From Saprospiraceae bacterium (lineage in GTDB: Bacteria > Bacteroidota > Bacteroidia > Chitinophagales > Saprospiraceae), in contig JALZVB010000309.1 in NCBI GenBank assembly GCA_023300835.1, forward strand, positions 1 to 26,034: DNA of 26,034 nt. The letters run 5' to 3'. A program made the position numbers and the translations under genes. Of this stretch, positions 8,622 to 15,939 are shown piece after piece. Under the pieces are notes generated by a model. That model was not told the origin of the DNA and searched no databases. It saw only the letters and a program-made list of their open reading frames with translations. Within the stretch, counting starts at the first letter, position 1. Every line of letters begins with the position of its first letter.

Positions 8622-9644
8622 ATGCTATTTAAGACTATCGTACAAGGGAGAATTGAGTTTGGAACACAGAAGGCCTACGATATGGCAATAAAAATGTTTA
8701 ACTCAAGAGCAGAAAAATATTATAAAAACGATATACTGTTCCTTCCAGAGGACATCTTTTTTGAGGAAGAACTCATGCTTAATATACCTAGGATGGTGCA
8801 ACAATGTTTTCCTAAGGCACTTATTAATACCTCATCATTATTAGAGTACATTGTTCAATTTGGAATATCTGGAGAGCTGAATATCTGGCAATTAGACGAA
8901 GGCAAAATATTGCACCATAAGCACCTAGAGCCGAGTAGCGATAAAGTTGCCGTCCAACAGTTTTTGAAAGGCAGAGGCCTTGTAAGAAAAGAAGGTATGC
9001 AAGAAGAAGCTATCAAAGCTCTCGACAAAGCCATATCCAAACATGTAGGACATGCTCAAGCATATGAGAGAAGAGCTAAGGTCTGTTACATACTTGAAAA
9101 ATATCATGATGCGATCAGGGATTACAATAAAAGTATAGCACTCGACCCCAACAACCCTTATGCCTATTACGGTAAAGCAAAAGCACTACTAAAAAAAGAC
9201 CCACCAATAACCGAAGAGTCTATAGAAAGCTTAGGAATGGCTATAAAAAAATCTGTTGCTTTGCAGCAAATTCACTGGAAAGCCAGACGCCTAAAGGGCA
9301 ACCTTCATCTTGAGACAGAACAATACGAAAAAGCAGAATTCGAGCTGAGACTGTTTACTAAAAGAATATTTCCAGAGGATAACCCCAATTACCTTTGGAA
9401 CCGGCAAGCCTATTTTAATTATGGAAAAGTCTTGATGGGTTTAGAAAAATACTCAGAGGCAGTAGAAGCATTTGACAGTTCTATAGATCTAGAAGTAGGG
9501 AATGATGACATCTTGATGTCTAATAAACTTAGATGTAGAGGTGTCGCTAAGCAAAACGCTGGGCAGAATGGACATATAAAAGACCTCAAGGATGCCGCGG
9601 ATATGGGAGATAAACAAGCTTTAGAGTTGTTAGGTACAATATAG
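8622..9644 (+). CDS. TPR-repeat protein with unclassified N-terminal region
   Basis: A 340-residue protein with no signal peptide, so probably cytoplasmic. The first 105 residues form a separate region I do not recognise; it has amphipathic helices and the segment FLPEDIFFEEELMLNIPRM (40-58). From about residue 110 it is built of tetratricopeptide repeats at roughly 110-143, 144-177, 178-214, 218-250 and 261-294. The best copy is AYERRAKVCYILEKYHDAI followed by SIALDPNNPYAYY. A short Sel1-like tail (DLKDAADMGDKQALELLG) ends it. TPRs mediate protein contacts, so it is likely a scaffold. It stands alone between a terminator and the PorE-like gene 127 bases downstream. Function unknown. Confidence 0.82.
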   Translation: MLFKTIVQGRIEFGTQKAYDMAIKMFNSRAEKYYKNDILFLPEDIFFEEELMLNIPRMVQQCFPKALINTSSLLEYIVQFGISGELNIWQLDEGKILHHKHLEPSSDKVAVQQFLKGRGLVRKEGMQEEAIKALDKAISKHVGHAQAYERRAKVCYILEKYHDAIRDYNKSIALDPNNPYAYYGKAKALLKKDPPITEESIESLGMAIKKSVALQQIHWKARRLKGNLHLETEQYEKAEFELRLFTKRIFPEDNPNYLWNRQAYFNYGKVLMGLEKYSEAVEAFDSSIDLEVGNDDILMSNKLRCRGVAKQNAGQNGHIKDLKDAADMGDKQALELLGTI

Positions 9645-9771
9645 TAGCCATACAATAACAGAATGCTTAAAAGTTAACCAGTAGGCCCAACAGGCTATTT
9701 AACATTTATGTAATGGTCTTTATATAAGGCATATCGTTATAATAACAAATGTCATAGCTTAACACTAAAAT

Positions 9772-11724
9772 ATGCGGTTACAAAAAGCCATAACCATATT
9801 AATATTCTTTCTAATTTCTATTGCTTCGAATGCTCAGAAGGATAGAGATAATACACCAAACAAATCAGCGCAAAAGGATTATAGTAAAGTCATTAAGTAC
9901 CTTAAGAAGAATGACAATAATAAAGGAAGCTCCAAACTAGAGGACTTTATTAAGAAGTATCCGACGTATATAAATGCGAGAAAAAAGGCTATTCAGTATT
10001 ATATGGATAAAGGAAATGTAGACGATGCTGTTTTACATCTAGAAGCATTGATTGCAATGAACCCTACAGATGCAGGTAATTATATGAAGCTTGCGTATGT
10101 ATACGAGCAAGCATCTAAGTTTCCATTAGCAATACAAACACTGTCTTCTGTAGATAAGAGAACCCTTGAAACTAATGAAATAGAAAAGTTAAGTAGATAT
10201 GAAGATGAATTGCGTTTTAGGAAAGAGGCATATGCAAATCCAGTGAAAATAGACCTCGTTAAATTAGGCCCAGAAATCAATACTGATAAACTAGAGTACT
10301 TACCTACGCTGAATGCAGCAGAAACTAAAATGGTCTTTGTTTCAAGAAAGTACAGCACATCATATGACAGAACTGTAAACGAAGACTTATATGAAGTGAT
10401 ATTAAAAAATGGAGAACCGATAAGTACAGCTCAATCCATAGAAGCTATAAACACAGCTTATGATGAAGGATCTCCTATATTATCTTCTGACGGAAAGGTT
10501 CTCATATTCGCATCTAATGATAAGTATACAACTCAAGGTAACTACGACCTTTATATTTCCTTTAATAAGGAAGGACAATGGAGTAAACCAAGAAACATGG
10601 GTACAAATATTAACTCAAGGTCGCTAGACAGTCAACCCGCATTGAGCCAAGACGGGAGAACTTTATATTTCAGTAGTACTAGACCAGGTGGCAAAGGAGG
10701 TGCTGACATATGGAAAGTGGAACTGGGGACAAACAATAGTTGGGGTAAGGCGATTAATTTAGGTGAACCTATAAATACATCTGGGGACGAAGAGAGCCCG
10801 TTTCTTCATCAAGACGAGGAGACCTTGTACTTCAGATCAGATGAACATATAGGACTGGGAGACTTTGATATATTTATGTCTAAGGTACAGCCAGATTCAA
10901 CTTGGGGTGCCCCCATTAACCTGGGTTATCCTATAAACACTAAAGGTAGTGAAGGTGCATTAACAGTAAACCTATCTGGGTCTAAAGCCTATTATGCTAC
11001 AGATTCCAATGAGGGGCAAGTGACAGCAGTGCCGCAATTAGACCTTTATACATTCTCATTACCAGAACATTTGTTGCCAGAACCTGTCACATATATTAAG
11101 CTTCTAATAACTGATGCAGAAACTAACAAGCCAGTAAGTGCGACAATCAAGATAATTGACCTTATATCTCAAGAGGCTCGACAACTTAATACTTCATCAC
11201 AAGGAGAGTTGACGTCTATGGTTCGTCCAGGTAACTATGCCGTGGCTGTCAATAAGCAAAACTATTCTTTCCATTCAGAAAACATCGTTTTTGATTCTAT
11301 ACGGGCTTTTGTTAATCCATTTGAGTATAACATTGGTATACATAAGATAAAAGCTAAAGAGAAGGTTGCAATAGAAAAACAATCAACACCTATCGTATTA
11401 AATAATATATTTTTTGCTACAGGCGACTATAGGTTGCAGCAAGAATCAACATTTGAAATATCGGAATTGGCTAAAATGTTACTAGATAACCAACAAATAA
11501 GAATAAAAATAATAGGACATACCGATAATGTAGGAACCACGGAATCAAACCTTATTCTCTCGCAAAACAGGGCTAAGGCAGTCTATGAAGCATTACTAAA
11601 CCTAAGAATTGAAAAGTCTCGTTTATTATATGAAGGAATGGGAAGCCAGCAACCTATTGCTGATAATGGAACTGAGCTAGGGCGAAAAACTAACCGTAGA
11701 ACGGAGTTCGTAATAATAAATTAA
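9772..11724 (+). CDS. PorE-like OmpA family protein (TPR, PD40 propeller, regulatory domain, OmpA)
   Basis: A 650-residue exported protein. A signal peptide (about 1-21, cleavage near SNA/Q) precedes TPR-like helices (about 38-130). Next come PD40-type propeller blades (about 165-430; repeated D-x-x-x-L-x-F-x-S segments such as SPILSSDGKVLIFAS and SQDGRTLYFSS). A carboxypeptidase-regulatory-like domain (about 440-530) and an OmpA C-terminal domain (about 545-650, GHTDNVGT and LSQNRAKAVYEAL) follow. The OmpA domain should bind peptidoglycan. This four-domain order is that of PorE, the type IX secretion accessory protein of Porphyromonas gingivalis, described as an outer-membrane lipoprotein. 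Here no lipobox cysteine is present, so it would be periplasmic or held by peptidoglycan. Many Bacteroidota carry several such proteins, so a role in type IX secretion is only a possibility. Confidence 0.9.
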   Translation: MRLQKAITILIFFLISIASNAQKDRDNTPNKSAQKDYSKVIKYLKKNDNNKGSSKLEDFIKKYPTYINARKKAIQYYMDKGNVDDAVLHLEALIAMNPTDAGNYMKLAYVYEQASKFPLAIQTLSSVDKRTLETNEIEKLSRYEDELRFRKEAYANPVKIDLVKLGPEINTDKLEYLPTLNAAETKMVFVSRKYSTSYDRTVNEDLYEVILKNGEPISTAQSIEAINTAYDEGSPILSSDGKVLIFASNDKYTTQGNYDLYISFNKEGQWSKPRNMGTNINSRSLDSQPALSQDGRTLYFSSTRPGGKGGADIWKVELGTNNSWGKAINLGEPINTSGDEESPFLHQDEETLYFRSDEHIGLGDFDIFMSKVQPDSTWGAPINLGYPINTKGSEGALTVNLSGSKAYYATDSNEGQVTAVPQLDLYTFSLPEHLLPEPVTYIKLLITDAETNKPVSATIKIIDLISQEARQLNTSSQGELTSMVRPGNYAVAVNKQNYSFHSENIVFDSIRAFVNPFEYNIGIHKIKAKEKVAIEKQSTPIVLNNIFFATGDYRLQQESTFEISELAKMLLDNQQIRIKIIGHTDNVGTTESNLILSQNRAKAVYEALLNLRIEKSRLLYEGMGSQQPIADNGTELGRKTNRRTEFVIIN

Positions 11725-11782
11725 GGGCTGCAGAACTTGTTTAAGGCATGCACCATGAGTCCAATTTCTTATTAAGGGCAGG

Positions 11783-11804
11783 AAAAGTGCTATAGCTTTT
11801 TTTA
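11783..11804 (+). terminator. Possible first terminator after the PorE-like gene
   Basis: A weak stem, AAAAG (11784-11788) with CTTTT (11796-11800), is followed by a run of seven T residues (11797-11803), 60 bases after the OmpA-family stop. The stem is short and AT-rich, so this is tentative. Confidence 0.35.
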
Positions 11805-11817
11805 TTGCATTCTAAAT

Positions 11818-11848
11818 AAGTAGAGTAACTGTTACTTAACTACTTTTT
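11818..11848 (+). terminator. Terminator between the PorE-like gene and the tandem kinases
   Basis: AAGTAGAGTAAC (11818-11829) pairs with GTTACT (11831-11836) and CTACTT (11840-11845), leaving a three-base bulge, TAA. This gives a 12-bp stem (the apical pairs will open to form the loop) followed by a T run and a second T-rich stretch. It separates the kinase genes from the gene upstream. It ends only 35 bases before the first kinase start. Confidence 0.55.
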
Positions 11849-11875
11849 GTTTTGTTAATAGAGTGACTATCTTCA
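11847..11875 (+). promoter_or_regulatory. Possible promoter of the tandem kinase operon
   Basis: TTG (11847-11849), an 18-base spacer and TATCTTCA (11868-11875) approximate the Bacteroidota -33/-7 consensus with one mismatch in the -7 element. Transcription would start at about 11881-11882, directly before the ATG at 11883, giving an almost leaderless mRNA. It overlaps the T tract of the preceding terminator. Confidence 0.35.
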
Positions 11876-11882
11876 CAAGATC

Positions 11883-13178
11883 ATGCTGAAGCAACTAATA
11901 AGGCGGATAATAAATTGTGGCATATTACTGGATGACAATCCAGGGGCTAATGAGAGAATAAGGCTTATTAATACGATTTGCCTGTTTGCCTTTATTGTTG
12001 TTTGTATAATAAGTATTTATTTATACTATATAGGAACATTCGACGTATTTGTATTTGTCGCATTTTGCTTTTGTTTTACTATCCCGCTGGTAGCCAATTA
12101 TTATAGAAGCTATAAGTTTTCAAGGTTTGCACTATATATAGGTTCACTCGCAGGAATAGCAACTACAATGACTGCGACACCGGATAAAATAATTTACTTT
12201 TTATTTACAATAATGGTTTTGCCCTATTTGTTTGACAAACAGAAGGTTCGGTTTGTTCTATTGACAGTTACGGTGATGCTTCCACTCGTGTTAATAAGTT
12301 GTTTTGACTTGGATATAAGTAGTCCTAGTATCAATAGACAAGTTCTACTCCTTATATCTTCAGCATTTTCTATAATATTGATTCACAAACTTTTGTCCAT
12401 CAGGACCAATAGGTTAATGCTCAACAAGGAATTGTTAAAGCAGCTTCATACTCAAAGGACTACATTAGATAAAAAGCAAAAAGATTTAAACGGCGTAAAT
12501 AGACAATTAGAAATCCAGAATAATGAGTTGGAAAACTTTATATATATAGCATCACATGACCTCAAGCAACCCATACGTAATACAATATCATATGTGCAAT
12601 TATTGATAATGAAACTAACATCAACCGCAGACAAGGAGTATAAGTCTCAACTACAATTGTTAGAGAGCAATGCGATGAAGATTAATAATACAATAAACGA
12701 CCTTCTTGTTTATAGTAGAATAGGTATAGATGCTGTTTTTACAGAATTTAATTTAGAGGTGTTAACTAAAGAATGTATCAGAAAAATAAAACAGAAAGCA
12801 ACTTTAAAAGTTTCATTTGAGTTAGACTGTGACCTTAAAGTATACGGCAACAGGAAAGAACTAAAAAGATTGATAATAGAGATTTTAAACAATTCGGTAA
12901 AGGCTAAAAAAGAAACAGAAAATCTCATTATTCAACTTAACGCTACGAAGAATGTTAGTAATACGGTGTGCACAATATCAGATAATGGAAAGGGCATCCC
13001 TGAAGACAAAATAGACACTATTGAAAACCTTTTTGTATCAGGAGGACTGTCTTCTAGTGGAATGGGTCTAGGGATATGTAGAAAAATAGTGGATCAACAT
13101 CGAGGGTCATTTAGTATTAGAAATAAGAAGAGTGGTGGGGTAAGGGTAACATTTTCAATTACAAACAAAGGCCAATAA
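11883..13178 (+). CDS. Membrane sensor histidine kinase (first of a tandem pair)
   Basis: A 431-residue kinase. Roughly six hydrophobic segments between residues 30 and 172 form a membrane-embedded sensor without a large extracellular loop. A coiled-coil linker (about 178-218) leads to the HisKA domain with phospho-acceptor H225 in SHDLKQP, and a HATPase_c domain. The N-box EILNNSVK keeps N337, the G1 box is DNGKGIP (367-373) and the G2 box GMGLGI (393-398). The ATP lid between G1 and G2 is short and lacks the usual F-box phenylalanine pair. It should autophosphorylate, but no response regulator is nearby. The next gene begins three bases after this stop and encodes a paralogue of the same layout that lacks the histidine. 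The two are therefore cotranscribed, probably translationally coupled, and may act together. Confidence 0.9.
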   Translation: MLKQLIRRIINCGILLDDNPGANERIRLINTICLFAFIVVCIISIYLYYIGTFDVFVFVAFCFCFTIPLVANYYRSYKFSRFALYIGSLAGIATTMTATPDKIIYFLFTIMVLPYLFDKQKVRFVLLTVTVMLPLVLISCFDLDISSPSINRQVLLLISSAFSIILIHKLLSIRTNRLMLNKELLKQLHTQRTTLDKKQKDLNGVNRQLEIQNNELENFIYIASHDLKQPIRNTISYVQLLIMKLTSTADKEYKSQLQLLESNAMKINNTINDLLVYSRIGIDAVFTEFNLEVLTKECIRKIKQKATLKVSFELDCDLKVYGNRKELKRLIIEILNNSVKAKKETENLIIQLNATKNVSNTVCTISDNGKGIPEDKIDTIENLFVSGGLSSSGMGLGICRKIVDQHRGSFSIRNKKSGGVRVTFSITNKGQ

Positions 13179-13181
13179 TAG

Positions 13182-14525
13182 ATGTATGTAGTTGAGTTGT
13201 TAAAAAAATTGAGGCAAACTGGGGTATCACCAGATGTACTTGATAATGACAGGTTGAAGATTGAATTGGTTAACGACATTTGCCTTTTAGCAATATCAGG
13301 TTGGATAATAAATAACATTATATTTAACCTTCCTAGTGAACACTATCTAGAGACAATAATAGCGATACCCCAACTAGTATTTTTTATCCTGCCTATTCTG
13401 ATAAATCGAACATCCAAATCGCGATTATCAATATTCGCACTAATTATACCAGCTTGTATTACATCATCAATATTATATGCTGTTGCTGGTGACAATGGTT
13501 ATTATGAGTTGATTTTCTTATTCATATTTATTGGTGTTTTTTACCTGATTGATAATCCAAAATGGAAATGGGCATTGTGGTTGTTTGCTTTTGTTTTGTG
13601 GTTGATTCCATACCAATTGTCTCAAAACACAACTTCGATATTTGACAACGGCCAGCTTAATGGGCTTACTCAAGTTTTATTTGTTGTGTCAGCAATCGGG
13701 ATTTTTCTAGTTTCAGAGAAAGTAATTAATCAAATTGGTGGCTATACAGATAAGTATAATACTAAGATACTACAACAGAAAAAAAACCTAAACCTATTAA
13801 AGGCAAAGAATGAAGAGCTTGAAGTAAAGCTGGGGGAACTAAAGGTTAAAAACGGAGAGATAGAAATATTTTTTAATCTATCGTCTGCCTATTTAAAAAG
13901 ACCTACAAGAGAATTGATAAGACTCTCAAAGCAATTAGAAAAAAACAAACTCGTTGAAATCACTCCCGATTCAAAAGAATGTTTTTCCATTATAAATCAG
14001 TCTGCAGGCAGAATGAATGAGCTAATAGAGGCTGTCTTTGAATACTCAAGAATTTCCAGTAAAAACCCTAAACAAGAAGTTGATTGTGAGCAGATTCTCG
14101 AAGAGGTGTTGATAGATCTTAAGGCGGAAATCGATAAAAAAAATACTCAGGTACTGTGGTCAACAATGCCTACCGTAAATGCAAATAAAGTTGAGTTAAG
14201 AATGTTGTTTCAGAACCTTATATCTAACGCTATAAAGTATTCTAAAAAAGATACATCACCAATAATTAAAATCAGTTCGGTGGATAAAGAGACACATTGG
14301 TTGTTTAAGGTCAAAGACAATGGATTAGGAATACCTAAAAACCATCAATCAATGATATTCAAGATGTTTCATAAGTTGAATAACTCTATTGATATTCCTG
14401 GCACAGGAATCGGATTGGCAAATTGTAAAAAAATTGTAAATAACCATAAAGGAAAAATTTGGGTGGACTCTGAATTTGACCAAGGCGCTGTATTCCTTTT
14501 TACAATAAAGAAGGGACTAAATTAA
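13182..14525 (+). CDS. Histidine-kinase paralogue lacking the phospho-acceptor histidine
   Basis: A 447-residue paralogue of the kinase just upstream, with the same layout: a polytopic N-terminal membrane region (about 31-180), a coiled coil (about 192-225), a HisKA-like helical hairpin and HATPase_c. At the H-box, SAYLKRP (235-241) stands where the upstream kinase has SHDLKQP, so the histidine is A236 and the following acid is Y237. The catalytic domain looks complete: N-box QNLISNAIKY with N345 and N349, G1 DNGLGIP (379-385), F-box IFKMFHKL and G2 GTGIGL (407-412). It probably binds ATP but cannot phosphorylate itself at the normal site. It may phosphorylate H225 of its neighbour in a heterodimer, or be a pure regulator. 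Only three bases (one stop codon) separate the genes. Its stop shares a palindromic TTAA with the convergent hydrolase. Confidence 0.88.
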   Translation: MYVVELLKKLRQTGVSPDVLDNDRLKIELVNDICLLAISGWIINNIIFNLPSEHYLETIIAIPQLVFFILPILINRTSKSRLSIFALIIPACITSSILYAVAGDNGYYELIFLFIFIGVFYLIDNPKWKWALWLFAFVLWLIPYQLSQNTTSIFDNGQLNGLTQVLFVVSAIGIFLVSEKVINQIGGYTDKYNTKILQQKKNLNLLKAKNEELEVKLGELKVKNGEIEIFFNLSSAYLKRPTRELIRLSKQLEKNKLVEITPDSKECFSIINQSAGRMNELIEAVFEYSRISSKNPKQEVDCEQILEEVLIDLKAEIDKKNTQVLWSTMPTVNANKVELRMLFQNLISNAIKYSKKDTSPIIKISSVDKETHWLFKVKDNGLGIPKNHQSMIFKMFHKLNNSIDIPGTGIGLANCKKIVNNHKGKIWVDSEFDQGAVFLFTIKKGLN

Positions 14526-15298
14526 ATAGGTTTAATTACCCTTCTTAAGGAAGGATCAAAAATAACACCTCTGTGATTTTGCCCAGGTAGAGTGATTAGA
14601 TTTATGCTTGGCATTTTTTGCTTTAGCAAAGTTGAAAAACGGAAATCTACCACATTGTCTTTAGTGCCATGTATAATTGTTACGGGGGACTCTACATGTG
14701 GTAACTGTGCAGCATTATCTAACTTGTATTTGAGTAAAAAATCAGGCAGAAACCATAAGTATTCGTTTTTTATATCTGTAAGACTAGTAAAAGGAGCGAG
14801 TAATATAAGGTGTCTGGGATTGTGCTCTTGTGCTATATAAGAAGCCATTCCTGTGCCTAACGAATAACCAACTATAACGATATCTTCTTCTTTGTAATGC
14901 TTATTAAGATACAGATAAGCCTTTTCTGCATCTTCTAACAGTTGCTGGTTGGAGACAATTTTTCCTTCTGTTTTGCCATAACCCCTATAGTCTGGAATCA
15001 GTATATCATAACCAAGATCTTTCATCTGTCTTGTCTGGTATTGACCTCTCTTTACATTTCCCTTATTTCCATGTAAATAGAGAATAGCTTTTTGACTTCT
15101 GTATTTAGCATTATCATAGACCAATAAGGCATTCATGGACAACACTGACGTCAATGGAATTTCTATTTCTTTTCCAGTTTGGTAGATTTCATCATTAGGA
15201 TATTGGTGAGGATGGAAGATGATTCGTTCCTGAGCAAAATATACAAAGAGACATAAAAGAACGTATGAGAAGAATAAGCCTTTGAAAAGAAACTTCAT
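14522..15298 (-). CDS. Membrane-anchored alpha/beta hydrolase
   Basis: A 258-residue serine hydrolase resembling the ABHD13/BEM46 group. One N-terminal hydrophobic helix (about 5-22) serves as an anchor or uncleaved signal. The core shows the oxyanion LHGNKGN (75-81), DYRGYGKTEG (103-112), the nucleophile elbow GYSLG with S146, the acid D214 in HGTKDNV, and H242 in GQNHRGV. The triad is complete. Such proteins act as esterases or lipases on unknown lipids or peptides. It is convergent with the second kinase, and their stop codons overlap by four bases. Upstream, the mscL terminator ends only 12 bases before the ATG, so this gene needs read-through or a promoter inside the terminator region. 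Confidence 0.9.
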   Translation of the reverse strand: MKFLFKGLFFSYVLLCLFVYFAQERIIFHPHQYPNDEIYQTGKEIEIPLTSVLSMNALLVYDNAKYRSQKAILYLHGNKGNVKRGQYQTRQMKDLGYDILIPDYRGYGKTEGKIVSNQQLLEDAEKAYLYLNKHYKEEDIVIVGYSLGTGMASYIAQEHNPRHLILLAPFTSLTDIKNEYLWFLPDFLLKYKLDNAAQLPHVESPVTIIHGTKDNVVDFRFSTLLKQKMPSINLITLPGQNHRGVIFDPSLRRVIKPI

Positions 15299-15310
15299 AT
15301 CATATTTAGG

Positions 15311-15347
15311 AAAAAAAATAGCCCCTCTTTATTTAAAAAGAGAGGCT
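15311..15347 (-). terminator. Intrinsic terminator of mscL
   Basis: On the minus strand the arm 15347-15337 (AGCCTCTCTTT) pairs with 15330-15320 (AAAGAGGGGCT), giving 11 pairs including one U-G. A six-base loop and, after one spacer base, a run of eight T residues (15318-15311) complete it. It follows mscL by 23 bases and ends 12 bases before the hydrolase start codon. Confidence 0.85.
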
Positions 15348-15369
15348 TATTATTAATCTATTATTATGC

Positions 15370-15753
15370 TTATTTTTTTACTGCATCTCTAATTTCTGCA
15401 AGTAAAGATTGATCAGCAGTCGGAGCTGGAGCAGGAGCAGCTCCCATAAATTTGATCTTTGCTTTACCAAGCATAAATAGAACCATACCTACAATTATTA
15501 AGTTAATAATTGTGTTTAACCATTTTCCGTATCTTATAGCATTTGCAGGAGCTCCATCTGCATTCAACTTATCTCCTAATGCAACTTGCATATCAGCGAA
15601 ATCATACCCACCAGCAAAGTTACCCACGATAGGCATGATTATGTCGTTTACAAATCCATTAACAACAAGACCTACAGCACCTGCTAGTATTACAGCTATT
15701 GCAAAATCGATTACGTTTCCAGTAAAAATAAATTCTTTAAATTCTTTTAACAT
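15370..15753 (-). CDS. mscL: Large-conductance mechanosensitive channel MscL
   Basis: A 127-residue channel protein of normal family length. The N-terminal amphipathic segment and first helix (FKEFIFTGNVIDFAIAVILAG, about 5-25, through IIMPIVG) carry the family signature. A periplasmic loop (about 48-72) and second helix (about 73-96) follow. The C-terminal cytoplasmic helix (SLLAEIRDAVKK) is preceded by an Ala-Pro linker (GAAPAPAP). MscL forms a homopentamer that opens under extreme membrane tension and releases solutes during osmotic downshock. It is a single-gene unit with its own -7 element upstream and a strong terminator downstream. Confidence 0.96.
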   Translation of the reverse strand: MLKEFKEFIFTGNVIDFAIAVILAGAVGLVVNGFVNDIIMPIVGNFAGGYDFADMQVALGDKLNADGAPANAIRYGKWLNTIINLIIVGMVLFMLGKAKIKFMGAAPAPAPTADQSLLAEIRDAVKK

Positions 15754-15778
15754 TATTAGTAGTTTTTAGTTATGTGTA

Positions 15779-15786
15779 CAAAGGTA
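15779..15786 (-). promoter_or_regulatory. -7 element upstream of mscL
   Basis: On the minus strand TACCTTTG (15786 to 15779) is an exact match to the Bacteroidota -7 consensus TAnnTTTG. It lies 25 bases upstream of the mscL ATG, giving a predicted leader of about 20 bases. I do not see a good TTG at the expected -33 spacing, so the call rests on the -7 box alone. Confidence 0.4.
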
Positions 15787-15939
15787 TATATTGCGCTAAT
15801 ATATATATAAGTTGTTTCAATATTTAACTTTAATAATAATAAATAAACAGATTCATCATTATGAAACCACTTAAATACCCTTTATTTATACGTAAGATAA
15901 ACCGCTTTGTCACTTTATAGGTGAAGCTTTATACCACCA

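Noticed and set aside
9673..9706. Terminator after the TPR gene (GTTAA..TAGGCC..GGCTA..TTAAC)
   Set aside because: The stem needs several internal loops and lacks a T run; too weak to list.
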